NCBI GenBank assembly: GCA_029582165.1
Contig: CM055884.1
Coordinates: 18,879,037 to 18,943,036 of the forward strand
Reading direction: 5' to 3'
Length of the DNA stretch: 64,000 bases
Source: Portulaca oleracea
Lineage: Eukaryota; Streptophyta; Magnoliopsida; Caryophyllales; Portulacaceae
Within the stretch, counting starts at the first letter, position 1. Each line of letters opens with the position of its first letter. The translations under genes and the position numbers were made by a program. Of this stretch, positions 45,006 to 57,181 are shown piece by piece. The notes under the pieces are model-generated. The model saw only the letters and a list, made by a program, of their open reading frames with translations, made no database searches and was not told the origin of the DNA.

Positions 45006-46895
45006 TGTTCGGTCTCGTTTCGAGCTGAATTGATATTATTCAAAAGGTATTTTGCTTGTCTTTAATAATTATTTTAGGATTTTTATTATTTTTTTACTCA
45101 TTTTGCAATTTTATTACATTTTATGTCTTTTTATTATTTTTGTTATTAATATTGTTTAATTGAAAGAAAATTAGAAAAATTGTTAAATAAACTTAATCCT
45201 AATTCTAAAACCCAATCTCCTTTATTTTCCCCCTCACTCGGCTCAGTTCCATCTTCAGACCCCAACCCAATTCCAATCTTCTTTATTCCATTAATCGGTC
45301 TGCAGTACATAGCCCAAACCCATTTCACTCCTCTCTTCACACTATACCAGCAACCCTAACCCTAATATCCTACCCGTTTCCATCTAAGCCCAGCCAAATA
45401 TAATTCCACCCTCTCAAACCCTAATCTCTATTTTCATCTTCATTTTCCCCCTCATTTCTTTTCATTCTTTCTCGTCTCTATCACAGTCACTTACTCCCTC
45501 TCTGTGTTTCTCTTTCTCTGCTGCAAACACCGAGGCACTCACCACGCACCTCACACCATAACCATCGAACTTCTTCTCTCTTCATCTCTTCTCATTTCTC
45601 TCTTCTCTTCTTCTTCTCTTCTCTTTTCCATTTTCTCGTGATATCTCACTTATTTTCGTTCATTTGCATATTCGGTTGATATCTGACAAAGTACAAGCGC
45701 ATACACGTAGCACCATGGACGCATACACCTTCTAACCGACCGAACGCATCTCAGCCATCCAGCTCGAAGGAAATCCTGAGGCTCAGATTTGAAGGAGAGG
45801 GATGAATTCAAGTATAAGAGGGAAAGAAGAGATAACAAGGTCTCCATCCTAGGGTTAGGGTAGATTTTAGATTTAGGTTTATCATGCTTTGAACCTCATA
45901 TTTCGTTGTTCTTGTTGATCATTTATGGTTGATTTGTTGATGAACATTTATTCTGGTTTTTGTTGAATTAATGCTAGTGATTTGATTTCTGGGTATTTGA
46001 TTGTTGATTTCCCTTGCTCTGTTTTGTGTTCTTTCGTTTCCCCTAATTCAATTGTTTTTCTCCTCTGTTTTGCTTGTCTCTCTTTCCCCTGTTTCTTTCC
46101 CTTTCTGTTTCAATTTTGGTAGGAGTTTTACTTCCTCTATCTTTTTTCTCTTTTCCTTTTTGTTTGGTTGGTCCAATGTTAGCAGTAATTGATTAGAACC
46201 CTTTCTTTCTCCCTTTGACTGACCAATTGGTATTAGGTATTGGGTTTCTTTCCTTTTGTTTTTGTTTCCCTTGGTCAATAGTCATTAGGCAGCAGTCTGA
46301 GTCATGTGTTCGTCAGTTCTAGGGTTTTAATAGGGTTAGATTAATGAAGGTTTTTTTTAGGGTCTGATTAAGGGTTTGTTTCAAGTGTTGAGAAATTTCC
46401 CTAAAGTTGTTATTAGTTTAGTCACAAACTCAAATCCAACTTTTAGTGAGGAGGATAATTAAGAGTCACAAATTCTACTTTCAAGTGAGAATTTGAGGAT
46501 TTTTAGTAATCCAAATCACACTTTCTTGTTTGTTTGGGGGAAAGTTCAAGTGAAGAATTCAAGATGAAGGACTAGATTGAAGATTTAATGCTTTGAAGGT
46601 ATAATTCTTGTTCTCAATTTAATCATTAGATTTAGTTTATTGTTTTCTCATTTACTGCTTTCTAATTGCTTTCTTCTTTCTTGTTAATTAGTATTAGTCC
46701 ATGTGGTAATTCATGCTTTCTTGAGTATTGTTATTTTGATTCCATGCTTAGATTAGTTTAATCGCTTTCAATTATTTATTGCTTTAGGCATTGAAAACTC
46801 CCTATCCAAACCAATTCCTTTATCAAGCCTAACACCCATCCCTGTGGATTTGACAACCCTTACTTAATAAAAACCACAAAATACACAACCGAATA
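45006..46895 (+). repeat. Element G 5' LTR
   Basis: About 1.89 kb, paired with 51488-53390. The last bases read CCGAATA instead of CCGAACA. It contains pyrimidine-rich tracts near 45420-45640 and 46050-46170. Confidence 0.9.
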
Positions 46896-46896
46896 A

Positions 46897-46914
46897 TGGC
46901 GTCGTTGCTGGGGA
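46897..46914 (+). other. Element G primer-binding site
   Basis: TGGCGTCGTTGCTGGGGA differs at two positions from the canonical tRNA-Asp-type site TGGCGCCGTTGCCGGGGA of element C. Confidence 0.8.
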
Positions 46915-47033
46915 TGGCGTTATTTGGTAGATTAGGTCATTTGTTTGTGTAAATAGTTTATTGTTTTCTAGATTCTTCCAAGAAAATGTAGATACAAAAA
47001 TTGAAAAACGAAAAAATTAAAATAAAAAGTGTT

Positions 47034-48827
47034 ATGGCTAGTCCCCGATTTTCGCAATTTGAGCATGGAGTATTTTGGAGATATTTTGCTAGATTACATG
47101 ATTACCATGCTCAATGTGAATTGTATGGTATCTTTTATGATACATTGGATATGTTGGGAATTATTTATAAGGGTATAAATTATGAAACTCGAAATCTCTT
47201 CAATTTTTACGAGTTTTCTAATTTAGGAGAAGATGTTGCTTGGGAATTTCTTGAATGGTTATCTAGGGATACTTATGAGCTTGAACAAAGGAATGTTATT
47301 CCTAGTGTCCAACCTTCTTATTACGCACCACTCTATGAGACTTTAGCCATACCGTATCATGAATACCCCCAAAATCTGAATGATCAATCTAATGGTGGGG
47401 AATATATGGGAACCTTTCAGAGACCTTAACTGAACAATCATGTGATTATCCCTTGCATTTTGACGATCAATCTTATAGTAGGGAGTATGTAGAAAACTCT
47501 TATGATCTTTCCCCATGTGATGTTGTTGAGTCGTATCTTTTGTGCTCACATTGTGATTCTCCGTACCATGAATCTTGTTCTTGTTTTCAACCTAAAGTGG
47601 ATGAATTCTATGCGAAAATGACTGAGTGCATGCGTGAATTTTACATGAGACTAGTTCTAAGGTAAAAACTTCTTCACCAGTGCTTGATTCGATAGTTGAA
47701 GTAGATCATTCATCATCTTTGAGTCCTGAAATGCATGATGATTCTTCTTTGTATGGTTATGATGAGGATGATGACTACTATAACAGACCTAGTTTTGCAT
47801 GTATCGAGCTTAGGAAACCCTTAGCTCTACTAGCTGCATGTAGTGAGCATGAGAAAGTTGTTGATTCTGCGTGTGATGATGTAGTGCTTGATGAAAAGAT
47901 GTTAGATGATGAACCATTGTCCACACCGTTATCCATGCTTTTATGTGAAGAGAAGGTTGAATCCAATGATGTCATAATACTTGTGATGATCTTGTTGAGA
48001 GAGAAATTGAATCCTTTTTTATTGAATGTGTGCTTGATACTGAAGTATTCACTTTCATTTAGAATCACTATATTAGTGAGGTATTGGCTACCCTTTCCTG
48101 CGAGTCCAGTGATGTGAAATCTTGTGATGATGAACTTGAGTCTATAGGGATTGATCCTGAGTGTTTGAACTTGGTTTGTGACAATGATGCTTTTGATGGT
48201 GACATGCTTTATGAGTCATTCACGATGGATTATGATCCTGAACCTTCTACTATCACTTTTGACGATGTTTTGAATGATGTACCTTTGTCTTCTGATACTG
48301 ATAGTTCTTTTGATGAGTCTGAAATTGATGAAGATGAAGATATAACATCTTGTAATGTCGAGAGTGTTTTCATGTGGTCTAACCCTACTTTTTCCTTATC
48401 ACCCACTAATGATTATGATGAATTGGATGAAAGTTGTGATTTGGAATCAATGTTTGATGAAAATTGCATGGAAATTGAGTTTGAGTCATTGTTTGCGTCT
48501 AAGTCTGTGCATGAGCAAGTTAAGGAATGTGTTGTATTGTCCCTTCCCGTTGATTTGCATACCCAATCTCCATTTACAAGTCAACGGGAAGAATCATTTG
48601 TCATGTCTCCTTTTAAGGTGCCTAGGAAAGTTGTGTACATTTTTGTAGTCTGTCAATTCTATGACTTTTCTAAGGCTTTTGATAAACTGTTGAGAGTACT
48701 AACGTTTGTTGATGTGCTATTGAGATTGTGCTCTTATGTTCACCATTCTGAGATGCATTCAAGAATGCATGACTTGTTACTACGGGCGTTGAATGGTTTT
48801 GACATGGTGCCCAGTATCTTGAGGTGA
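47034..48827 (+). pseudogene. Gag-like and acidic protein of element G
   Basis: The ATG at 47034 begins MASPRFSQFEHGVFWRYFAR, followed by LHDYHAQCELYGIFYDTLDM, GIIYKGINYETRNLFNFYEF and AWEFLEWLSRDTYELEQRN, a short segment resembling the C-terminal part of gag in non-autonomous Athila relatives. After frameshifts near 47430 and 47660 come CSHCDSPYHESCSC, a knuckle-like cluster, and a long Asp/Glu/Ser-rich region (DDSSLYGYDEDDDYYNRPSF; FDESEIDEDEDITSC). The last segment is LRLCSYVHHSEMHSRMHDLL. I do not recognise the acidic part. The fragments join into one protein of about 590 residues with two to three frameshifts. Confidence 0.6.
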
Positions 48828-49199
48828 GATGGAGTGGCTGAGGCTCCATAGGTGGTTGTATTATTATAAGACTTCATTGTTTGGGTATACTCAATACCCA
48901 ACCAGGTAATATCCTTCCTTAGCTTTCTTTTCTTCTTTTGTTTTCTTTTTGTGTGTTTCTTTCTCTTTCCGTTTGGAGTGCTTGCTTACCTTACTTCTGT
49001 TTCCATTGAGGACATTGCAACATCTTTGTGTGGGAGTGGGGGGGGGGGGGTAGTATGCATTCCGACTTTTGAGTCTAGGAAAAGAAAAAAAATGAGTTTC
49101 ATATTGTAAATATTTTGGTTTTTCTTTAGTTCTTTAGTTAGTAGTGTCTTGTATATATTTTTACTTTTCTTTTAATCTTGCATGCTAAGTTCTAAGCAT
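48828..49199 (+). other. Element G non-coding stretch with long G-run
   Basis: No coding segment. GAGGACATTGCAACATCT is followed by GTGTGGGAGTGGGGGG and an extended G-run up to 49050, resembling the hairpin/G-tract module but with a broken stem. Confidence 0.5.
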
Positions 49200-49817
49200 T
49201 AGGGGTGGGCACAATATCCATTATCCGAGATCCGATCCAATTATCCGAAAATCTGATCCGAAAAAACGGATAATTAGCGGATAATTTTTTATTTTCTTGG
49301 ATTGGATATCCGATCCGATAATTTTCTCCAGATCACGGATCGGATTCGGATCGGAAAAATAAAAAACTCGGATAAGGGATTGGATCACGGATAATCCGAC
49401 TTTTTTCAATTGTTTGCAATTTAACTTTTGCATGCCTAGTCGCCAACTGCCCCCAGTACAATTCCCAGTATTTAATTTTAATATTTACTAATTTTAATGT
49501 TCGGTTTTATAGTAATGAAGGGGAGAATTGTATTTGATCCGATCCAAATGTCCTTGTGTTTTTGTTTTTTGTTTCATGTTTTGCCACTGCCCACTGCCCC
49601 GTGGATAATCCGTTATCTGATCCAAAAACTCGGTTAACCGTGACTTTTGGAACGGATACGGATCGCAAAATTTATAATCCGACAATCCGTTTATCCAAAA
49701 ATGCGGTTATCCGTAATTTACGGATCAAATACGGATCGGGATATTGACTATCCGAATTTATGGTTATCCGATCCATTTTTATGTGCGGATCGGTTATCCG
49801 ATCTGTGCCCACCCCTA
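49200..49817. mobile_element. hAT-like MITE in element G
   Basis: 618 bp with 14-bp terminal inverted repeats TAGGGGTGGGCACA / TGTGCCCACCCCTA and a perfect 8-bp TSD CTAAGCAT (49192-49199 and 49818-49825). Terminal sequence and TSD length fit hAT elements. The interior is filled with many copies, in both directions, of TATCCGATCC/GGATCGGATA-type words. There is no transposase frame. Confidence 0.88.
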
Positions 49818-50126
49818 CTAAGCATTTAGATAGTTTAAATTGTATATCCTAACCTTTTACTTGGTGCTTTTGGATCGTTGATTGGGTTGTCTTTACTTGA
49901 AGATCTTGAGGTAACCTCCTTCCACCCTCTCTTTGAATGTATATATTCTTGATCCATGTTGCATGCTTGATTTTTTCCTTTTGAGTGGCGAACCCCTTGT
50001 ATGTGAATGTTGGGATTATCTTGTTGTTGAAGCCGTGTGGGCTTGGGTCGCCATCACTTTTTATATGATAGGTGTATTGTCTATATGTTTTTCTTAGGTT
50101 CTCTACATTACTTGTGACACCTTTCC

Positions 50127-50170
50127 CACAATGAGGACATTGTGACATTTTGTGTGGGAGTGGGGGAGAT
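50127..50170 (+). other. Element G internal hairpin plus G-rich tract
   Basis: CACAATG (50127-50133) pairs with CATTGTG (50138-50144) around AGGA. Then comes GTGTGGGAGTGGGGGAGA. Same layout as in E. Confidence 0.72.
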
Positions 50171-50575
50171 ATTTTCATGTTTAAGGGTAGATCACCTGGT
50201 TTTTTATTTTTGATTTTCATAGTTTTTGCTAAAATTTGAAAAATTTTGTGTGAAAAAGGTGAAAAAAGGGAGTGAAAAACCTTTAAAGTTTTCGTTTTTC
50301 TTTAGTTTTTGCTTTGTTTTTAGGGTTGTGTAGTCAATGCTTCGAAGACTTTCTTAATCTTCTTGAAAGAAACCTGTATGAGCATTATCGTCCCTAAATT
50401 CAAATGACTCATTTGTGTAGATTCCCTTCGTTAAATGCTTAATAAGATCCTTGATTCTTTCACCTTCTTTTCGAAAGTGAGAGACTATAGTAGATCATTT
50501 CCAAGCTTGTTGAAAAGTGAAAGTTAATTAAATTGGATTAATTGGTTAATTGTCGACTAAACCAACAAGGGTCGG

Positions 50576-50744
50576 TGTGAGTGGGCGGCACTCACATCCC
50601 TTAAGCATGCACTTCGTTTGTGAATGGTGTCGCCTGAGTTGGTAGGGTTACACCTTTTCAGAAAAACCCAGCATTAACCTTGAAAGTGTAATGTAAACTT
50701 AGTACACCTACATGAGTTGGTATGAGCGATGCGGCGCTCTTACC
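50576..50744 (+). other. Two copies of a conserved hairpin in element G
   Basis: The first hairpin is TGTGAGTG (50576-50583) with CACTCACA (50589-50596), perfect, followed by TCCCTTAAGC. The second is GGTATGAGC (50719-50727) with GCTCTTACC (50736-50744), eight of nine pairs, followed by CCCTTAAGC. Both are followed by CACTTCGTTTG. The related E hairpin is at 37250. Confidence 0.6.
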
Positions 50745-51451
50745 CCTTAAGCACTTCGTTTGCGTATGGAGTAGCTCATGTTGGGAGGGTAGACCCCATT
50801 TATGGGTCGTTCAATTCCCGAAAAAACTAATACCAAAAATAGTTGAGTTAAGTTGGAAATGTTGGGTCGTTAAATTCTCGGAAAAACCCAACACCAAAAA
50901 GAATCGTAATAAACATGAAGTTTTTCCTTGCGTCTCCTGCAACCCTGACCAAGCCAAGGGCGACACAAGCAAGGGAGGACGACACTTAAATCATCTTTTG
51001 CTTTGATACAAGCTTGGAATGTGAGTTTGCTTTAGATCAATCAGAATCGATTAGAATAACACTTACACTTGAGCACATAGGATCTTGTTTTGTAGGAGAT
51101 GTTTGGGAATCGAAAACCATAAAGATTGGCAATGTCTTGAATTAGGTGATTTTGATGTGCTCATAATGGTTCCTTTTGGTTGATTAGCATTGTTTTCCTT
51201 GTGGTGATTTCATGATTCCTAGAGCAAGCAGTTTTTCTTTTCTTTCTTTTCTATAGCTTGTTTTGTTTGTCACTTTCCCTCTCTCCTTTTCTTTGGCTTT
51301 TGTGGGTATAACTTCCATAAACACTCACGAGATCTTCCTCGTCCACTTGGGCTGCCAAGGGGTTTAAAGGGTTTGATGCATGTGCTAAATTCATCCGTGA
51401 TTCCTGCAAAAGGGATTTAGGATAGTTAGTTTCTTTTTATTCTTTGTTTTA

Positions 51452-51487
51452 TTTGCTCATTTCGAGCAAACCCTTGTGTGGGAGTGT
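51452..51487 (+). other. Element G polypurine tract with adjacent hairpin
   Basis: TTTGCTC (51452-51458) pairs with GAGCAAA (51464-51470); the loop is ATTTC. The tract TGTGTGGGAGTGT follows and abuts the 3' LTR at 51488. Confidence 0.78.
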
Positions 51488-53390
51488 TGTTTGGTCCTGT
51501 TTGGAGCCGAATTGATATTATTCATAAGGTGTTTTGCTTGTCTTTAATAATTATTTTAGGATTTTTATTATGTTTTTACTCATTTTGCAATTTTATTACA
51601 TTTTATGTCTTTTTATTATTTTTGTTATTAATATTGTTTGATTGAAAGAAAATTAGAAAAATTGTTAAATAAACTTAGTCTAATCCTAATTCTAAAACCC
51701 AATCTCCTTTATTTTCCCCCTCACTCGGCCCAGTTCCATCTTCAGACCCCAACCCAATTCCATTCTTCTTTATTCCCTTAACCGGCCCGCAGTACACAGC
51801 CCAAACCCATTTCACTCCTCTCTTTACACTATACCCAACAACCCTAACCCTAATATCCTACCCGTTTCCATCTCAGCCCAGCCAAATATAATTCCACCTC
51901 TCAAACCCTAATCTCTATTTTCATCTTCATTTTCCCCCCTCATTTCTTTCCATTCTTTCCCGTCTCTATCACAATCACTTCCTCCCTCTCTGTGTTTCTC
52001 TTTCTCTGCTATAAACACCGAGGCACTCACTAATCACCACGCACCTCACACCATACCCATCAAACTTCTTCTCTCTTCATCTCTTCTCATTTCTCTCTTC
52101 TCTTCTTCTTCTCTTATCTTTGCCATTTTCTCGTGATATCTCACTTATTTTCGTTCATTTGCATATTCGGTTGATATCTGACAAAGTACAAGCGCATACA
52201 CGTAGCACCATGGACGCATACACCTTCTAACCGACCGAATGCATATCAGCCATCCAGCTCGAAGGAAATCGTGAGGCTCAGATTTGAAGGAGAGGGATGA
52301 ATTCAAGTATAAAAGGGGAAGAAGAGATAACAAGGTCTCCATCCTAGGGTTAGGGTAGATTTTAGATTTAGGTTTATCATGCTTTGAATCTCATTTTTTG
52401 TTGTTCTTGTTGATCGTTTTTGGTTGATTTGTTGATGAACATTTATTCTGGTTTTTGTTGAATTAATGCTAGTGATTTGATTTTTAGGTATTTGATTGTT
52501 GATTTCCCTTGCTTTGTTTTATGTTCTTTTCTTTCCCCTAATTCAATTGTTTTTCTCCTCTGTTTCGCTTGTCTCTCTTTCCCCTGTTTCTTTCCCTTTC
52601 TGTTTCAGTTTTGGTAGGAGTTTACCTCCTCTATCTTTTCTTCTCTTTTCCTTTTTGTTTGGTTGATCCAATGTTAACAATGATTGATTAGAACCCTTTC
52701 TTTCTCCCTTTGACCGACCAATAGGTATTGGGTATTGGGTTTCTTTCCTTTTATTTTTGTTTCCCTTGGTCAATAGTCATTAGGCAGTAGTCTGGGTCAT
52801 GTTTTCGTCAGTTCTAGGGTTTTAATAGGGTTAGATTAATGAAGGTTTTTTTTAGGGTTTGATTAAGGGTTTGTTTCAAGTGTTGAGAAATTTCCCTAAA
52901 GTTCTTATTAGTATAGTCACAAACTCAAATCCAACTTTTAGTGAGGAGGATAATTGAGAGTCATAAATTCTACTTTCAAGTGAGAATTTGAGGATTTTTA
53001 GTAATCCAAATCACACTTTCTTGTTTGTTCGGGGGAAAGTTCAAGTGAAGAATTCAAGATGAAGGACTAGATTGAAGATTTAATGCTTTGAAGGTATAAT
53101 TCTTGTTCTCAATTTAATCATTAGATTTAGTTTATTGTTTTCTCATTTACTGCTTTCTAATTGCTTTCTTCTTTTTTGTTGATTAGCATTAGTCCATGTG
53201 GTAATTCATACTTTCTTGAGTATTGTTATTTTGATTCCATGCTTAGATTCGTTTAATCGCTTTCAATTATTTACTGCTTTACGCATTGAAAACTCTCTAT
53301 CCAAACCAATTCCTTTATCAAGCCTAACACCCATCCCTGTGGATTCGACAACCCTTACTTAATAAAAACTACAAAATACACAACCGAACA
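51488..53390 (+). repeat. Element G 3' LTR
   Basis: 1903 bp, paired with 45006-46895 and followed by the TSD GGATG. Differences from the 5' copy are scattered substitutions and short indels. Confidence 0.92.
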
Positions 53391-53585
53391 GGATGCAATT
53401 CCAAAATAGATTAAAAAAATAACATAACACTTAAATTGCTTCCTAGTGGGAATTTAGGACATAGACATTACCTGGAGGTCTTCTATACACTTCAGCAAAA
53501 ATGCTTGAGCGATCACTACATGCGTGTAACTAGCCTGACTTATTAATAATAAGTTCTAAAATTGATAGAGCCCTAATGAAGTTAT

Positions 53586-54436
53586 TGTTGGGAGTGCCCC
53601 CACAATGTTTAAATAGAACTGAGTGCTCAAGCCAACATGACATGGTGATTAACATCTTTGCTAAAAGATCTCTTAATCAGTGATTGAACAGTTCAGTGAT
53701 AACGGTGCCAATTGGTTCTACAGGGTCACACATGTCAGTGGCCTAAGGCAATAGTATGTTGGAGAGAGGGTCAGATCAATAGGGGATTGATCTAGGGAGG
53801 CACAAAACCCCTAGAGGGTGAAAAAGAGGCACTACGTAGGGTGGTCAGGGCCACCACGGTCCGTGGTGCCCTCCTGAGAAGTAGATTTTGAATAAGCTAC
53901 TAGCTACGGTCCGTGGTGGTACCCGGGATGCGCGTCCCACGTCGGGACTTATGCCATGTTCTTCCCTCTCTCTCACCTATATAAGGGGGTCCCCTTTGAA
54001 TGGAAATACTTGTCTTTCCATCCCAAGTGGCTATTGCAAAGGCTAGTCTCTAAATTGATATTTAAGGGAAACTAGGAAACCTTTCCCTTGAAAGTTTCCG
54101 ATTTTAGGAGTCTCGGGGTGATTCTCGGAAAACCTCCCTAAGGAAGAAAGGACATGTCGTATAAGAAAAAGTCAATATACTTTTTTGACTTGATTTGATT
54201 GTGGTTGAAACGGTCTATCAGTTGTGCCGAAAGGTGTTGCATGGACTTTTTGTGGAGGGTTCCTATTGGGAAACTTCTACTCAGAGTCCTTTTGAAGACC
54301 AGAGCGTTCAAGAGTCTTAGGTCGGCCGAAGCTATCGTATTTAGAGACACGAGGTAATACTAAGCCTCTGCTATCTTTTCAAATTTATTATTTCCTTTTG
54401 GGTTAGTTTAGTGTAGATTAGGTGGGGAACCTAACA
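53586..54436 (+). mobile_element. Solo LTR of an unassigned family
   Basis: 851 bp starting TGTTGGGAG and ending CCTAACA, near-inverted ends. It is flanked by GTTAT (53581-53585) and GTTAG (54437-54441), a TSD with one mismatch. A TATA box TATATAA lies at 53978-53984, preceded by palindromes CACCACGG-T-CCGTGGTG (53852-53868) and a half-degraded copy near 53905. No internal region. Confidence 0.65.
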
Positions 54437-55222
54437 GTTAGGAATATTCCTATTACGGCCCTAATCGTGGTGGCTCCGATTAGATCGGGCCTACCTCTTC
54501 TTGTGGCCTACTTAGGACTAGACCACCTAACCCAACAATTAGTACATGCAACCTCCTACTTTACCCTAAACCCTAGAAACACTTTTGGTTTGCCAACATT
54601 CAAGAATTAAATAACATCATAAAATATTTTCATTTAAAAAACCCATTTTAATCGAAATAGAAAACATGACAAGCTTGTTAAGTCCTACTTATAAGAGCCA
54701 TAACTCGATTTCTCAAAATCCCACAAACCTGATTTTTTATTTTCTGGAAACCTTAGGATGTACACTAAAACTCTTATGTTGACCTCGAGACCTAAAACAT
54801 ACTCGAAGGGTCTAAAACACAGTCGACAGCCAAGTTGGTCCATTTCTAACCTAGGTTTATTTCCTTTTAAACTAACAACCTCAAATTCTGATTAACTCAA
54901 CCCAAAACTCTAACCTTTCCATCTAAACTCATAACAACACATTACATGCAACTCAATGCCCTCATAAACTAGCCACAACTACTCATCTAGACAAGGAGCA
55001 ACACAAAACAAAAAGTTACACTTGATTCCGAAAGGACACCACCTTAACTTTTATCACCAATAATACCTCAAAGATTTACTCTCATCAATACTAAAATTAA
55101 TCCAACTCTTTCCAACTCATTCCTCTAATGTACTCCATATTGATCATCAATTCTAACATGATTAGTAACTAAACAACCATATTACAACATAAAACATGTT
55201 AAGTATTGAATACCAAAATTAA

Positions 55223-56323
55223 TGTTCGGTTGTAGTAATTTGGGTTTAAGAGTAAAGGTTGTCGAATCCACACGGATGGTGTGTCAGGTTTTTAGGGACT
55301 TGGTTTGGTAAGGTTTCAATATGTAGAAAGTAATAATTAATTGGAATAAACTAAACTAATAGGAATTAAAAACAATAAAAACTAAAGAAAACATAAATTG
55401 GGAAACAAGACTTAACCTAAAGAAACAAGAACAAGGAACTGAACAAGAAAACGAATGCATATTCAAGAAAGTAAATTATAGCAATGAAAATAAAAACTGA
55501 ATTGAAAACAGAAAACATTACTGAATGTAGATTTCTTTGTATCGATCTTCTCCTCTTTGAATCTTGAATCACCGATCTTTCTCCCGAACAAACAAGAAAG
55601 GGCGTGATTTGGATTACTAAGACTGCTTGAATCCTCACCTGAAGGGAGAATTCGAGGAACCTTAATCCTTCTCTTCACTAAGAAGGTGGAATTGTGGGAA
55701 CTAACACTAATGAAATTGAGAATAGCGAAACAGAAAGTAAAGAACAAGAAAGAACAAGAACTTGAATTAATCTTGAAAGAAAAGTAAATTAAAATTGAGG
55801 AATTGAGAGAAAAACTAAAGAAAGCTTAAAACTAAAACTAATATAAAATTAACCTAAACTAAGAAAAACTAAAAACTAACTCTCTACTAAAAACTAATTA
55901 AAACTAACTACAATATCTCAAACTAAGTCTAAGTATAATGTATATATAGAAAAGTTTAGAAAAGGAAATAAAATAAATCTCCTAAACCCTAACGGCCGCC
56001 GTGCAGAAAAAATAAAGAAAAACCAGCCAACACGGTCCGTGTTGGCCTGCCACGGTCCGTGGTGGCTGCCACGGGCTGCCCGTGGTGTGCGCTGTTTCTT
56101 CCGTTTTTGTCTTTAAAAGCCCAGCCGGCCAACACGGTCCATGTTGGACCAATTTCCGTCGCGGGTGTTGGATTTTTCAGCACTTTTGATTCCCTTTTTC
56201 CACTTTTCTTTAATTTAGCCTACAAAACACAAAATCATCAGTAACTCATTCATAAATAGAGGATTAAAACAAGGAAAAACTCTTTATTAACGGTCTCAAT
56301 TCGGCTCAAAATGAGAATGAACA
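55223..56323 (-). mobile_element. Solo LTR related to the element G family
   Basis: 1101 bp with perfect TSD ATTAA (55218-55222 and 56324-56328). In plus reading it starts TGTTCGGTTGTAGT and ends GAATGAACA; its minus strand shares words with the G LTR (GAGCCGAATTGA at the start, GGGTTGT-like and CCGAACA at the end). Palindromes CCACGG-T-CCGTGG lie at about 56031-56100, roughly 85 bp upstream, in minus orientation, of a TATATATA at 55941-55948. Confidence 0.82.
56031..56100. repeat. CACGGTCCGTG palindromes in the solo LTR
   Basis: Two copies of CACGGTCCGTG and a longer CCACGGGC-TG-CCCGTGG in about 70 bp, with a degraded further copy near 56135 (ACGGTCCATGT). Confidence 0.75.
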
Positions 56324-57057
56324 ATTAATAAGACAATATTATTAATATAAAGTAATAACTTTACATAAAATAGCTAATCGCACAATTAAGGATTTATAAA
56401 CTTGATTACATAACAAATTGAAAATACTAAATTTTACTTACAAATCAGTAGTAAAGTGCTATAGTTACAATTATAATTTTGACAAATCACACTACTAACT
56501 TAGGGTACAAGTAACAAAACAATAGGGTTTAGGGTTCAGGTTATTTACCCAAAGAAAGAAAGGTGGTTGTTTGTGGCAGCTACTGGCGGCAGTGGTGATG
56601 GTTGGGCCGCAATGGTGGTGATGGTGAGTCGGGGGCGACGGTTGGATGACAGAGTGGTGTTCAGCGCTAGGCAGGGCGGCGACCTGAATAGAGGGAAAAA
56701 GAAACTAGAAAGGAGAGGTGTTGGGATGCGGCGATTACGTACATTCAAGGCTGCGACGGTGGCAACTGAGGCAGGGTCGGCGATAGAGCAGATGGCCAGT
56801 GGCGGCAATTGTCGGCAACAGTGCTAGGCCGAATGAAGTTAGACCCAAAACAGAGAGAGAGGGAGAGAGAAGAGGGGGGGTGGTTCAGGCGAACTGGGCG
56901 GCAATCTTGGCAGCGAGTGACGGGGGTTGTCCTAGGTTGACGGCGAGCGATAATTGGTGGATGTAGGTGGCGCCGTAGGGGTTCAAACAGAGAGCACAAG
57001 AGGGGGTTTGTGGTGGTCGATGGTGATGAGCAGGGGGGCCAGGTCTTTTACACAAGG

Positions 57058-57060
<3 letters not shown>

Positions 57061-57134
<74 letters not shown>
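57061..57134. repeat. (GA)n microsatellite
   Basis: Uninterrupted GA dinucleotide, about 37 units, within the element F LTR. The Arg/Glu open frame across it is an artefact. Confidence 0.95.
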
Positions 57135-57137
<3 letters not shown>

Positions 57138-57181
57138 GTTTAGGGTTTAGAGAAATTAGGATTTTAGCTAGGGGTATTTAT

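Larger units (their letters stand above)
45006..53390 (+). mobile_element. Element G: non-autonomous Athila-like element with acidic ORF
   Basis: LTRs at 45006-46895 and 51488-53390 (TGTTCGG/TGTTTGG to CCGAACA), perfect TSD GGATG at 45001-45005 and 53391-53395. The primer-binding site TGGCGTCGTTGCTGGGGA at 46897 is a diverged tRNA-Asp type. The interior has one broken ORF (47034-48827), a MITE and a non-coding 3' region shared with element E. No protease, RT or integrase. Confidence 0.92.

Noticed and set aside
57061..57134. Arg/Glu repeat protein across the GA microsatellite
   Set aside because: The frame exists only because a dinucleotide repeat lacks stops.
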